In this document: positions 25,322-34,086 of the stretch, piece by piece
Position numbering within the stretch: position 1 is the stretch's first letter
Layout of the letters: each line of letters opens with the position of its first letter
NCBI RefSeq assembly: GCF_032595355.1
Contig: NZ_JASMWN010000009.1
Coordinates: 105,654 to 169,653 of the forward strand
DNA from: Sedimentitalea todarodis
GTDB taxonomy: Bacteria > Pseudomonadota > Alphaproteobacteria > Rhodobacterales > Rhodobacteraceae
Length of the DNA: 64,000 nucleotides
Direction of reading: 5' to 3'
Made by a program: the position numbers and the translations under genes
The notes under the pieces: generated by a model
What the model was told of the DNA's origin: nothing
The model's database searches: none
Seen by the model: the letters and a program-made list of their open reading frames with translations, nothing else

Positions 25322-25612
25322 ATGAAATCATCCACCGCACCCTGCCGACAATTTGGCATATCGCTGAGCCTTGCTCTGGTGCTCCTGATCGGCTTTTCAG
25401 GCCCCGCCGCAGCCGCCGGGTTCACCGACTTCCTGAACAACGTGGTGGACGAGTTCAACAATGCCCGCCGCCCGCTGGCGCTGATCGCCATCATGATTGT
25501 CGGGTGCCTTTACATGTTCAACGTCATCGACATGCGGCGCACCGGCCAGGTGGCCATCGGTGTCATCGTGATCTTCGCCGCTGCGGAGATCCTCGACCTG
25601 ATCATCACGTGA
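25322..25612 (+). CDS. virB2: VirB2 pilin
   Basis: A 96-residue pilin precursor. A long signal sequence (about 30 residues) ends at AAAAG. The mature part has two hydrophobic helices (LALIAIMIVGCLYMFNVI and AIGVIVIFAAAEILDLII) joined by a basic loop (DMRRTG), the VirB2/TrbC layout. It lies 16 bases after virB1 and 5 bases before virB3. The mature protein would form the transfer pilus. Confidence 0.9.
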   Translation: MKSSTAPCRQFGISLSLALVLLIGFSGPAAAAGFTDFLNNVVDEFNNARRPLALIAIMIVGCLYMFNVIDMRRTGQVAIGVIVIFAAAEILDLIIT

Positions 25613-25616
25613 TCCC

Positions 25617-25946
25617 ATGTCAGAGGAACGGTTGAACCACGACAAGCTATATCTGGCGCTGACCCGTCCGGCCATGCTCTTCGGCGTGCCGATGGAAGCC
25701 GCTTTTATCTCAGTGCTGATCGGCGGTCTCGCAATGATCATCGGGGATTCCATTGCCTACCTGATCCTCATCGTGCCGCTTCTGGCCATTTCCCATTTCA
25801 TCGTGAAGCGTGACCAGAACGCCTTTCGCATTCTCTTTCGCTTTTTCGACACTGGCGCAAAATGCCGAAACCGCACGCATTGGGGCGGCTCCTCCTCTTC
25901 ACCGCTACGCGTTCAGCGCAAATACAGTATTGAGGAGATCGGCTGA
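25617..25946 (+). CDS. virB3: VirB3 inner-membrane protein
   Basis: A 109-residue protein with the VirB3 N-terminus (LYLALTRPAMLFGVPMEAAF) and two membrane segments (residues about 28-60). It is usually found with, and sometimes fused to, VirB4. Here its stop overlaps the virB4 ATG by one base (TGATG). The C-terminal tail is basic and Ser-rich. Part of the VirB3/VirB4 subassembly at the inner membrane. Confidence 0.9.
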   Translation: MSEERLNHDKLYLALTRPAMLFGVPMEAAFISVLIGGLAMIIGDSIAYLILIVPLLAISHFIVKRDQNAFRILFRFFDTGAKCRNRTHWGGSSSSPLRVQRKYSIEEIG

Positions 25947-28303
25947 TGGGGTTCGGTCGGGCGATCAGACGGGAAAGGGCGGCGACCGAGTATCTGCCCT
26001 TTGTGCGTCATGCGGATGCGCGCACTGTCATCACCACCAATCGGGGTGCGTTTCAGATGCTCAAGGTCGATGGCGCATCGTTTCGTACCGCCGACACTAA
26101 CGGCATCAACGCCCTGCATGATGGGTTGAACCATTCCATCCGCAATCTCGCCGACGAAGACCTGATGATCTTCACACATGTCATCCGCAGCGAGGACCCC
26201 CACTACCCAACCGGTGCGTTCCGCTCCGGGTTCGGCGCCTGGCTTGACGCCGCCTACAAGAACCAGATGCAGAGCAAGCGTCTGTTTCGCAACGACATCT
26301 ACATAAGCCTTTACCTGCAGCCGCGCGGCCTGTCGGGAACTCGCTTCGCCAATGGGCTCAGGCGGGCTCGCAACAGCCAGACCGAGGCCGATCAGGACAT
26401 GCTCGACAAGCTCGACGAAAAGGCGGCCCAGCTTACCCGCAACCTGTCCCGGTACGGTGCACGTCGGCTCGGGCTGGTCGACAACGACAGAGGCATTGTC
26501 TGCTCGGAACCAATGAGCGTCCTGCGCCAGATCATCACCGGTCGCCACGATCTCTTGCCGCTCGTGCGCGGCTCCATCGGGGCTGCCATCCACACGGACC
26601 GGGTGATCTTTGGCCGTGAGGCCCTGGAAATCCGTCACCCGGCGCAGTCCACATTCGGCGCCATGTTCGGTATCAACGAATACCCGTCGACCACCCGCCC
26701 GAACATGCTGGATGATCTGCTGGCCGCCCCCTGTCGCTTCGTGCTGTCGCAGTCGTTCCGATGTGTGGCGAAATCCGAAGCCATGAAGAGCATGACGCTC
26801 AAAGAAGGCCGCATGCGCAATGCCAACGATCCGGCGCATTCTCAGGCCGACGAGTTGCAGGCCGCACGCGACGAGCTGATGTCCGGACGTTTCGTCATGG
26901 GCGAGCACAACATGTCATTGCTGATCTTTGGTGAGGACCCTGCATCCGTGCGCAGCCTTGTGTCTGATGCCAGCACGCTTCTTGCAAATTCCGGCGCGGT
27001 TGTTGCCCGCGAAGATCTGGGGTTGGAAAGCGCGTTCTGGGCACAATTGCCAGGCAACCACTCCAAGCGCCTGCGCCCGGCCCTGATCACGGGCCGCAAT
27101 TTCGCGGCGCTGTCACCGTTGCACAACTATCCGTTGGGCGATCGAAGTGGAAATGTCTGGGGCGCGGCGGTTGCAAAGCTGAAATCCAGTGCGGACAGCG
27201 CGTTCTATTTCAACTTCCACGTTGGCGATCTTGGCCACACCGGCATCTTTGGTCCCTCCGGAACCGGGAAAACGGTGGTTCTGAACTTCATGCTGTCCCA
27301 ACTCGAAAAACTCTCGGTAAAGCGGGTGCTGTTTGACAAGGATCGAGGTGGCGAAATCTTCGTGCGGGCCTCGGGCGGAACCTATCTGGCTCTGGATACA
27401 GGGGAGAAAACGGGATGCGCACCGTTCAAGTCTCTGGAACTGACGCCGTCCAACCAAGCGTTCCTTGTGTCCCTGGTGAAAGCGATGCTCGCTGATACCC
27501 AACACCCGCTTACCGCCGAAGACAGGGACCGGATCGACACTGCCGTGTCGGGTCTTGCGAATGTGCCGCGGGATCAGCGTTCGGTCTCGGTGCTGCGCGA
27601 ATTGATCGGGTTCGGTACCGGCGCGGCCGATGATATTGGCAACAGACTGGATAAATGGGCTGGCAGTGGCAGTCTGGCCTGGGTGTTTGACGGTGAAGCC
27701 GACATGATCCATCTCGGCGCCGATCTGATCGGTTTTGACATCACATCGTTTCTGGATGATCCGACCATCCGAAACCCCCTGATGATGTATCTCATGCACC
27801 GGGTTGAGCAGCTGATCACCGGCCAACGCATCGCGATTTTCATTGACGAGTTCTGGAAGGCGCTCGACGACGACTATTTTGTCGATTTCGTGAAGGACAA
27901 ACTCAAGGTGATCCGCAAGCAGAACGGCATCATGGTCGCCAGTACACAATCGACTTCTGACGTGGTGAACAGTCCGATTTCCCGAACCGTCATCGAGCAA
28001 TGTGCGACGCTGATCTTTTTCCGGAACGACCGAGCGAATGACTCGGAACTGGTTGGCCAGTTCGGATTGACCCGTCGAGAGTTACAAATCGTACGCGACG
28101 AGCTTTCAGTCGGTCAGTTTCTCGTAAAGCAGGGTGGCAACTCGGTTGTCTGTGAACTCGATCTGACCGGGCAGGACGATGCACTCGCGGTGCTGTCGGG
28201 CCGCACCGGAACAACCGCCTTGATGAACGCGATCAGATCCGATCATCCCGAGCCATCCAAGTGGCTCCCGATGTTTCATGCCAAACGAAAGGACATAAGA
28301 TGA
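25946..28303 (+). CDS. virB4: VirB4 T4SS ATPase
   Basis: A 785-residue ATPase of normal length. Walker A is GPSGTGKT at residues 436-443; Walker B is IAIFIDEFWKALDD. It powers pilus biogenesis and substrate transfer at the inner membrane. The N-terminal half matches the CagE/VirB4 domain. It overlaps virB5 by ATGA. Among the most conserved T4SS proteins, so well suited for classifying the system. Confidence 0.96.
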   Translation: MGFGRAIRRERAATEYLPFVRHADARTVITTNRGAFQMLKVDGASFRTADTNGINALHDGLNHSIRNLADEDLMIFTHVIRSEDPHYPTGAFRSGFGAWLDAAYKNQMQSKRLFRNDIYISLYLQPRGLSGTRFANGLRRARNSQTEADQDMLDKLDEKAAQLTRNLSRYGARRLGLVDNDRGIVCSEPMSVLRQIITGRHDLLPLVRGSIGAAIHTDRVIFGREALEIRHPAQSTFGAMFGINEYPSTTRPNMLDDLLAAPCRFVLSQSFRCVAKSEAMKSMTLKEGRMRNANDPAHSQADELQAARDELMSGRFVMGEHNMSLLIFGEDPASVRSLVSDASTLLANSGAVVAREDLGLESAFWAQLPGNHSKRLRPALITGRNFAALSPLHNYPLGDRSGNVWGAAVAKLKSSADSAFYFNFHVGDLGHTGIFGPSGTGKTVVLNFMLSQLEKLSVKRVLFDKDRGGEIFVRASGGTYLALDTGEKTGCAPFKSLELTPSNQAFLVSLVKAMLADTQHPLTAEDRDRIDTAVSGLANVPRDQRSVSVLRELIGFGTGAADDIGNRLDKWAGSGSLAWVFDGEADMIHLGADLIGFDITSFLDDPTIRNPLMMYLMHRVEQLITGQRIAIFIDEFWKALDDDYFVDFVKDKLKVIRKQNGIMVASTQSTSDVVNSPISRTVIEQCATLIFFRNDRANDSELVGQFGLTRRELQIVRDELSVGQFLVKQGGNSVVCELDLTGQDDALAVLSGRTGTTALMNAIRSDHPEPSKWLPMFHAKRKDIR

Positions 28304-29004
28304 AGTTCAGGACGGCCCTGCTGCTCAGCGCCATTGCCTGCGCACCGCCGGCGTTTGCCGCCGGTGTTCCAGTGATCGACACCACCGCTATTGCCAATGC
28401 CAAGGCCGAGTTCGCCCAGGAAATCGCGCAGATGGTGAAGGAATTGGACGAAGCGAAACGACTTTACGATGCGGTCAACGGCCTGACCGACATGGCTGAT
28501 GTTGTCGACGCCCTGAATGATCCCAATGTGCGCGAACTTCTTGGCCCGGATGCGATGGAGATTGCCAGCGCCCTTGATGTGAACATTGACGCGCTTGGTG
28601 ATCTGGCTGGCAGCGCGAAAGGGTTCCTTGAGCAAACCAAAGTGGCGACATCGGACGTCTCCGCCGAGGATTTCTATCGTCAGGAGCTGGATCGGATCGG
28701 GGCGCGCTCAGCGCGGGATGCAGCGATCGGAGATCGCATCGTGAAATCCGCCGACGATCGTCTGGCCGGCCTGGAAAGGCTGCGCCAGGAGATCGGCCGC
28801 GCGTCCACTCAGAAGGACATCGACGCGCTACAGGCCCGCCTGCAGGTCGAAACCGCCATGCTGCAGAACGACACCAATCGCATTCAGGGGCTGGCAATGC
28901 TGCAAGAGGCCCAAAGCGAGGTCGAGGCGCAGCGACAGAGGGAAGTTGAAGTGGAGAACCGGGATCGGTTCGGCTCAGACATGGGGACATTATTCGGTGG
29001 TTAG
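28300..29004 (+). CDS. virB5: VirB5-like minor pilin
   Basis: A 234-residue secreted protein with a clear signal peptide (LLLSAIACAPPAFAA). The mature part is almost all helical and acidic, as in VirB5/TraC pilus-tip proteins. The C-terminus ends DMGTLFGG, and the next gene's product ends DMNTLFGD. The ATG at 28300 overlaps virB4 by ATGA; an ORF extension to 28261 was rejected. Located at the expected VirB5 position. Confidence 0.88.
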   Translation: MKFRTALLLSAIACAPPAFAAGVPVIDTTAIANAKAEFAQEIAQMVKELDEAKRLYDAVNGLTDMADVVDALNDPNVRELLGPDAMEIASALDVNIDALGDLAGSAKGFLEQTKVATSDVSAEDFYRQELDRIGARSARDAAIGDRIVKSADDRLAGLERLRQEIGRASTQKDIDALQARLQVETAMLQNDTNRIQGLAMLQEAQSEVEAQRQREVEVENRDRFGSDMGTLFGG

Positions 29005-29254
29005 TCGCATTCATACATTCGCCATTGTTGCGCTGGTAGTCGTTTCGGCCTGCCAAGAGAACGAGAACAAGACCGTAGAGTTCTTTCTCGAAAACCCTGA
29101 AGTGCGCGCTGAAACCCTTGCGGAATGCGAAGTGTCTGACGGCGCAACATTGGATGCAAACTGCAACAATGCGCTCGAAGCCGAAATGCGCTCGTCTGAG
29201 GCTGAAACGCGCAAGAAGAACCTTTCGGACATGAACACTCTGTTCGGAGATTGA
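28997..29254 (+). CDS. eexN: EexN-like entry-exclusion lipoprotein
   Basis: An 85-residue protein with an N-terminal signal and lipobox-like VVVSAC, followed by a small charged domain with two further Cys residues (AECEVSDG, DANCNNAL). EexN-family lipoproteins block redundant transfer between cells carrying the same element and are often placed near virB5/virB6. The GTG at 28997 overlaps the virB5 stop. Its last residues (SDMNTLFGD) resemble the end of VirB5 (SDMGTLFGG), an unexpected shared tail. Confidence 0.78.
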   Translation: MVSRIHTFAIVALVVVSACQENENKTVEFFLENPEVRAETLAECEVSDGATLDANCNNALEAEMRSSEAETRKKNLSDMNTLFGD

Positions 29255-29260
29255 AAGTAG

Positions 29261-30142
29261 ATGCTGCAAGATTTGTACGATAGCTTCATAGCAACTCTGA
29301 CCGCCAAAACCGATGCGGTATCAGCCGTTATGTCCGGCGCTCTTTCGGCGCCGCTCACCGCCGCTATGACGCTGTATATCATTCTGTACGGAATTGCAGT
29401 CATGCGAGGAGCGATCCAGGAGCCGGTTCTGGATTTTGCCATTCGAGGGATAAAGTTGGCAATAATCTGGGCGCTTGTCACCTCGGCTGACGACTACACG
29501 AAGTGGGTTAGCAGCACGATCAATTCGGCGATTCCTGACTTCATTGATACTCTGACAGGAGGTAGCGGCTCACTACCATCTGATCCGGTAATGGTGAAGG
29601 CTGGCGAAATTGCCAGCAAGGTGCAGGAAGAATACGCCTCACAGGGATGGGCTGGAAAAGCCTATGGCTATTTCATGAGCGGAATCGTGTTGGTTTGGGC
29701 CATTTTGTTCGCGGCTATCGCGTTTGTTGCGTCCCTTCTGGCCACTTTCGGCTTAACCATGATGGCAGCGATTGGGCCAATTTTCATTTGCTTCGCCCTG
29801 TTTGACTCCACTCGCAGCTGGTTCTTTGCCTGGCTTGGACAAATTCTGAACTGGGCGCTGGTCAAGGTATTGGTCATCGTTCTGACCGTTGTCATCGTAG
29901 CAATGCTTGGAGACGTCTATACGAAGATTGATGTCGTGGGAGGCATGGCGGCACTTGCCGCATTTCTTGTTGCCCTCAGCTGCGGGTTTGTCTTCTTCCT
30001 TCTTATTCCATCGGTTGCGTCTGGTCTTGCCGCTGGCGCCCAAGCCTCAACCGGCATGCTGCAGCGGTCGATCGAACGCAATCTGGGCCTTCCGACGAGC
30101 AGCGGCACGGGCAGTTCCAGGGGGAGCGCCGCCAGAACATAG
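29261..30142 (+). CDS. virB6: VirB6 inner-membrane channel protein
   Basis: A 293-residue polytopic membrane protein with about six hydrophobic helices. FGLTMMAAIGPIFICFALF with SWFFAWLGQILNWALVK is the conserved TrbL/VirB6 core, including the Trp residues. The C-terminal 30 residues are Ser/Gly-rich and likely cytoplasmic or periplasmic disorder. It lies 6 bases after eexN. Forms part of the inner-membrane translocation path. Confidence 0.92.
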   Translation: MLQDLYDSFIATLTAKTDAVSAVMSGALSAPLTAAMTLYIILYGIAVMRGAIQEPVLDFAIRGIKLAIIWALVTSADDYTKWVSSTINSAIPDFIDTLTGGSGSLPSDPVMVKAGEIASKVQEEYASQGWAGKAYGYFMSGIVLVWAILFAAIAFVASLLATFGLTMMAAIGPIFICFALFDSTRSWFFAWLGQILNWALVKVLVIVLTVVIVAMLGDVYTKIDVVGGMAALAAFLVALSCGFVFFLLIPSVASGLAAGAQASTGMLQRSIERNLGLPTSSGTGSSRGSAART

Positions 30143-30187
30143 CGCCGGGAACTTCCGGCACATCTCCTCACCGACCAAGGTAAACCA

Positions 30188-30376
30188 ATGAAGAAAATGA
30201 CCCTATTTGCCCTGCTCCTTGTGGCGGGATGCGCTACCCTTACGCCTTTGCCCAACGTTCGCGGTTCAGTTGTGCGCCCGCTCAACCCGACGGAGTGGGA
30301 CTATCAGGACGCGCTTGAACGCAAGCAAGCCGAGATCGGCGTCGCCGGAAACGAGGCCGCAAATGATCCAGAATGA
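30188..30376 (+). CDS. virB7: VirB7-like small lipoprotein
   Basis: A 62-residue lipoprotein with lipobox LLVAGC (Cys at residue 15) and a short Pro/Asn-rich mature part. Size, lipobox and place directly before virB8 fit VirB7, which anchors VirB9 to the outer membrane. Its coding end overlaps the virB8 start by 14 bases. Sequence identity in this family is poor, so position carries most of the weight. Confidence 0.75.
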   Translation: MKKMTLFALLLVAGCATLTPLPNVRGSVVRPLNPTEWDYQDALERKQAEIGVAGNEAANDPE

Positions 30377-31046
30377 CAAAGAACTGCGGCAATACCTTGC
30401 GGAAGCGCGCACCTATGATCAGGACCGACTGCTGGCCGCGCGGCGCTCGACTGTGTTGGCCTGGTCGGTCGCCGGCGTCGCCAGTATTACCGCCTTCGCC
30501 GGGGTCGTCGCCGTAACCGCCCTTGCTCCACTCAAATCCGTCGAACCCTTCGTGATCCGGGTCGACCAGGCCACCGGCGTTCCGGAGGTCATGACGGCGC
30601 TGACAGATGGGCAGCAAGTCTATGACGAAGCGATCACCAGATATTTCCTCGCGCTCTATGTACGGACCCGTGAGGGCTATTCCTATGCGGCGCGCGGGGT
30701 GATCTTCGACCATGTTCAGATCCTGTCGGGGCCGCAGGAACAGGCCGAATTCTCCGAGCGCTATAACGCCTCCAATCCGGACAGCCCGCAATATGTCTTT
30801 GGCAAGAAGACCAAGGCCGAAGTCCAGATAAGGTCGGTTTCCTTCCTGGACGATGGGCTGGCCCAGGTCCGGTTCTATCGGATCACCAGGAATGAGGATG
30901 AAGATGTCGAGCGCCGCAGCCAGTGGGTCGCTACCCTCACCTACACGTTCGACGGCCAGGCAGAAATCAGCGCCCAGGATCGCATGATCAACCCGCTTGG
31001 GTTCATCGTTACCAATTACCGCGCCGACCCGGAGGTGGTTGAATGA
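30363..31046 (+). CDS. virB8: VirB8 bitopic inner-membrane protein
   Basis: A 227-residue protein with a short cytoplasmic tail, one membrane helix (TVLAWSVAGVASITAFAGVV, about residues 30-50) and a periplasmic NTF2-like domain. VEPFVIRVDQATG and the late NPLGFIV are typical. It nucleates the T4SS. The ATG at 30363 was chosen over an upstream out-of-family extension. Overlaps virB9 by ATGA. Confidence 0.93.
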   Translation: MIQNDKELRQYLAEARTYDQDRLLAARRSTVLAWSVAGVASITAFAGVVAVTALAPLKSVEPFVIRVDQATGVPEVMTALTDGQQVYDEAITRYFLALYVRTREGYSYAARGVIFDHVQILSGPQEQAEFSERYNASNPDSPQYVFGKKTKAEVQIRSVSFLDDGLAQVRFYRITRNEDEDVERRSQWVATLTYTFDGQAEISAQDRMINPLGFIVTNYRADPEVVE

Positions 31047-31894
31047 GATGTTTCGCATCGATGATTGCAGCCGCACTGTTGGTGGCCTCCCCAGCCCTTG
31101 GGCTGGACGTCCCAAACCCCAGCTCGTCTGACAGCCGCGTCCGCTCAGTTAACTACAACGAATGGGATGTCGTACGTGTCGTCGGGACCGTGCGCACGGC
31201 CGTGCAGATCGTGTTTGACCAATCCGAGGAAATTCTGGACGTGGGCGGCGGCGATACCGTGGCGTGGGAATTCAAGCCCCGTGGCAACATCCTCTATCTG
31301 AAAGCCCGAGAGCCCCACCCGCCAACAAACCTGCAGATTGCGACTGTCAGGTCGGACGGCACGACCAGAACCTACTCCTTCGAGCTGATCACCCGCGAAG
31401 GTGATATCATGGCAAACAACCGGGATGTCTATTTTCAGATAAGGTTCCGCTATCCGCGAGATGAGGCAAACGCCCGCCGTGAGACACGCGCGGCCGAACG
31501 CCAAGCCGCACAGGAGCAGGCCGCCCGCAGCCGACTTTCAGCCTCTGTTGCGCACTCCGGGACCAAAAACTGGCGGTATCTGGCCGCCGGATCACGCAAT
31601 CTGCAGCCCGCATCCGTCTACGACAATGGCGACATGACGGTTCTGGCCTTCAAGCGCAGCAACCGCATGCCATCGGTTTACCTGGTTGAACCGGGCGGCG
31701 AAGAGCGCCTGGCCAACACCACCGTTCATCGCAACGAAGTCATCGTGCATGGCACCGCCCATGAAATCCGGCTGCGTCTCGGCAGCGATGTTACCGCGAT
31801 CTACAACATGGGTGTGGACCAGGGTCACACCAAGATCAGCACCGGCACGACCAGTCATCATGTGGACCGCGAAATCATCGGAGGCACAAACTGA
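31043..31894 (+). CDS. virB9: VirB9 outer-membrane-complex protein
   Basis: A 283-residue secreted protein with signal peptide (IAAALLVASPALG). The N-terminal domain has YNEWDVVRVVG and QIVFDQSEEI. A helical linker rich in Arg/Ala/Gln spans residues about 145-175. The C-terminal beta domain has PASVYDNGDMTVLAFKR, and EVIVHGTAHEIRLRLG closes it. It forms the outer-membrane core with VirB7 and VirB10. Stop overlaps the virB10 ATG (TGATG). Confidence 0.94.
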   Translation: MRCFASMIAAALLVASPALGLDVPNPSSSDSRVRSVNYNEWDVVRVVGTVRTAVQIVFDQSEEILDVGGGDTVAWEFKPRGNILYLKAREPHPPTNLQIATVRSDGTTRTYSFELITREGDIMANNRDVYFQIRFRYPRDEANARRETRAAERQAAQEQAARSRLSASVAHSGTKNWRYLAAGSRNLQPASVYDNGDMTVLAFKRSNRMPSVYLVEPGGEERLANTTVHRNEVIVHGTAHEIRLRLGSDVTAIYNMGVDQGHTKISTGTTSHHVDREIIGGTN

Positions 31895-33039
31895 TGGCAG
31901 CTGATGAGGATACAGCAGATGACGGGCGAACGCTGGACGGCGAGCGCGGAATCACCTCGATTGCCGCGAGTACGGGCAAGACCGGCAATGTCGAAATCAG
32001 CAAGAAGGTTGGGATCGCAGCTGGCATCGTCTTCCTTGGTCTGCTCGCCTGGCTGCAATGGCCCGCGAGCGAAGAACAGGCAGCAGAGGAAGTGACGGAG
32101 AGCACGCGCCGCATTCGCGCCGGCAGCGCGTTCCAGCCTGCGGATATCGGCGAGTCTCAACCTGAAGCCGCGCCTGCCGCCACCGCCCGGGAGGTTGCCG
32201 ATCAACCCGTCGGGCCGATCGAACAGATCAGGCTTGAACAGAACCAGCACACGGCCGAGCCGTCAGAGGCCGAACTGCTCTTTGAAAGCTCAAAGCGCGC
32301 GCCACTGATGGCATTTGAAGGATCAGCGCAGGCCGACCCGGCAACAGGCACTGAAATGTCCGCCGAAGAGAGCCTGTTCGGACCACCCGATGGCGGACCA
32401 GGTCAGGGCAGGACAGGACTGGCAGGGGATCTCCAAACCACCAGGATCTCGGGATCGATGGCCTCCGTCCTGGAAAACCCGCACCTGACCATCACCCAGG
32501 GCACGCTCATTCCCTGCGCGCTGGACACGGCGATGGATTCCTCCCAGCCGGGGATGGTGCGTTGCACGGTGACCAATGATGTCTACTCGACAATGGGAAC
32601 CGTTGTTCTGCTGGAGAAGGGGAGCAGGATTGTCGGCCAATATCGGGGCGGGTTGCAGCGCGGCACAAAGCGGTTGTTCGTGATCTGGACGCGGGCAGAA
32701 ACGCCCAATGGTGTGATCGTCACCCTGGACTCGGCGGGAACCGATGCGCTCGGCCGCGGCGGGTTTGACGGAGATGTCGACACCCAGTTCTGGACGCGGT
32801 TTGGCGGCACCATGCTGTTGTCGGTCATCGACGATGCCCTTGCCGCCGCCGTGGTAAGCTCAAGCAACGCCGATAAGCTGGAAAACACCAGTAACGCGGC
32901 AAGTGACGTGGCCTCGGTGGCACTGCAGAGCAGCATCGATGTGCCCATCGTTCTGCGCAAGAACCAGGGCGAAAGCGTCGCGGTGATGGTCTCCCGCGAT
33001 CTGGACTTCTCGTCCGTCTACCGCCTGAAACCCCGGTGA
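31894..33039 (+). CDS. virB10: VirB10 core-complex protein
   Basis: A 381-residue protein with a cytoplasmic N-terminus, one membrane helix (IAAGIVFLGLLAWLQWP, about residues 45-62) and a Pro/Glu/Ala-rich periplasmic linker. The C-terminal TrbI/VirB10 domain starts at TQGTLIPCALDTAMDSSQPG. The helical antenna region is DALAAAVVSSS. It spans both membranes and gates the channel. Confidence 0.95.
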   Translation: MAADEDTADDGRTLDGERGITSIAASTGKTGNVEISKKVGIAAGIVFLGLLAWLQWPASEEQAAEEVTESTRRIRAGSAFQPADIGESQPEAAPAATAREVADQPVGPIEQIRLEQNQHTAEPSEAELLFESSKRAPLMAFEGSAQADPATGTEMSAEESLFGPPDGGPGQGRTGLAGDLQTTRISGSMASVLENPHLTITQGTLIPCALDTAMDSSQPGMVRCTVTNDVYSTMGTVVLLEKGSRIVGQYRGGLQRGTKRLFVIWTRAETPNGVIVTLDSAGTDALGRGGFDGDVDTQFWTRFGGTMLLSVIDDALAAAVVSSSNADKLENTSNAASDVASVALQSSIDVPIVLRKNQGESVAVMVSRDLDFSSVYRLKPR

Positions 33040-33045
33040 TCCGGC

Positions 33046-34086
33046 ATGCATGATGGAGCAATGATCGAACAGGCCGTTCTGAGGGCACCTGCGGGGCTTG
33101 CGTCGTTCCTGGCCCCGCTTCAACACCATCTCAACCGATCCGATGTCATCGAGCTCTGCATCAACCGCCCACAGGAGTTGTTCGTGGAAACCTGTGAGGG
33201 CTGGAAGGTCGAGCAGATCGAGGCGCTCAGCTATTCCCATCTGAACGGCCTCGCGTCAACGGTTGCAAGTTTCACCCGGCAATCCATCGGCCCGACAAAG
33301 CCGATCCTGTCCGGAACACTTCCCGGCGGCGAGCGTATCCAGATCGTGCTGCCTCCGGCAGTGCCGCAGGGAACAATCAGCATCACCATTCGCAAACCGT
33401 CGGAGCGCATATTCACGCTGGAGGACTTTGAAAAAGCCGGCATGTTTGAGGGAGTTCTGACCAAGACACGGACGCTTTCCACAGTCGATGACAGCCTGCT
33501 CGATCTCTACAAGGCAAAATCCTGGAAAGCCTTCCTGAAAGGCGCCGTCAGAAACAAGAAAAACATCCTGGTGTCTGGCGCAACCGGGTCCGGAAAAACC
33601 ACCTTTGCCAAAGCACTGATCCCAGCGATCCCCGCGGATGAACGTATCCTCACGATCGAGGATACGCTGGAGTTGGCGATCCCTCAGCCCAACCACGTCC
33701 GCCTGATCTATTCCAAAGGAGACCAGGGGCAGGCCAGAGTGTCGGTGCGCGACCTGCTTGAAACTGCATTGCGCATGCGCCCGGACCGGATTTTCCTGCA
33801 GGAACTGCGAGACGCTGCGGCCTTCCATTACCTGCGCAGTGTCAACACCGGGCATTCCGGCTCGATCACCACCATACACGCGAACACAGCGATGCTGGCC
33901 TTTGAACAACTCGCGCTGCTGGTCAAGGAAAGCGACGCCGGCCGAGACCTGAAGCGCAACGAAATCAAGGAGATGCTGTTTCAGATGGTAGACGTGGTGG
34001 TCCAGGTAAAGCGAACCAACGGTCACTTTCATATCTCCGAGATTTTTTATGACCCAACGCGGAAACTCGAAGAGGCTAAGACATGA
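33046..34086 (+). CDS. virB11: VirB11 hexameric ATPase
   Basis: A 346-residue secretion ATPase. Walker A is GATGSGKT (residues 178-185); the Asp box, RPDRIFLQELRDAA (Walker B) and HSGSITTIHANT (His box) follow in the usual order. It acts at the inner-membrane base with VirB4 and VirD4. Starts 6 bases after virB10 and overlaps virD4 by ATGA. Confidence 0.95.
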   Translation: MHDGAMIEQAVLRAPAGLASFLAPLQHHLNRSDVIELCINRPQELFVETCEGWKVEQIEALSYSHLNGLASTVASFTRQSIGPTKPILSGTLPGGERIQIVLPPAVPQGTISITIRKPSERIFTLEDFEKAGMFEGVLTKTRTLSTVDDSLLDLYKAKSWKAFLKGAVRNKKNILVSGATGSGKTTFAKALIPAIPADERILTIEDTLELAIPQPNHVRLIYSKGDQGQARVSVRDLLETALRMRPDRIFLQELRDAAAFHYLRSVNTGHSGSITTIHANTAMLAFEQLALLVKESDAGRDLKRNEIKEMLFQMVDVVVQVKRTNGHFHISEIFYDPTRKLEEAKT

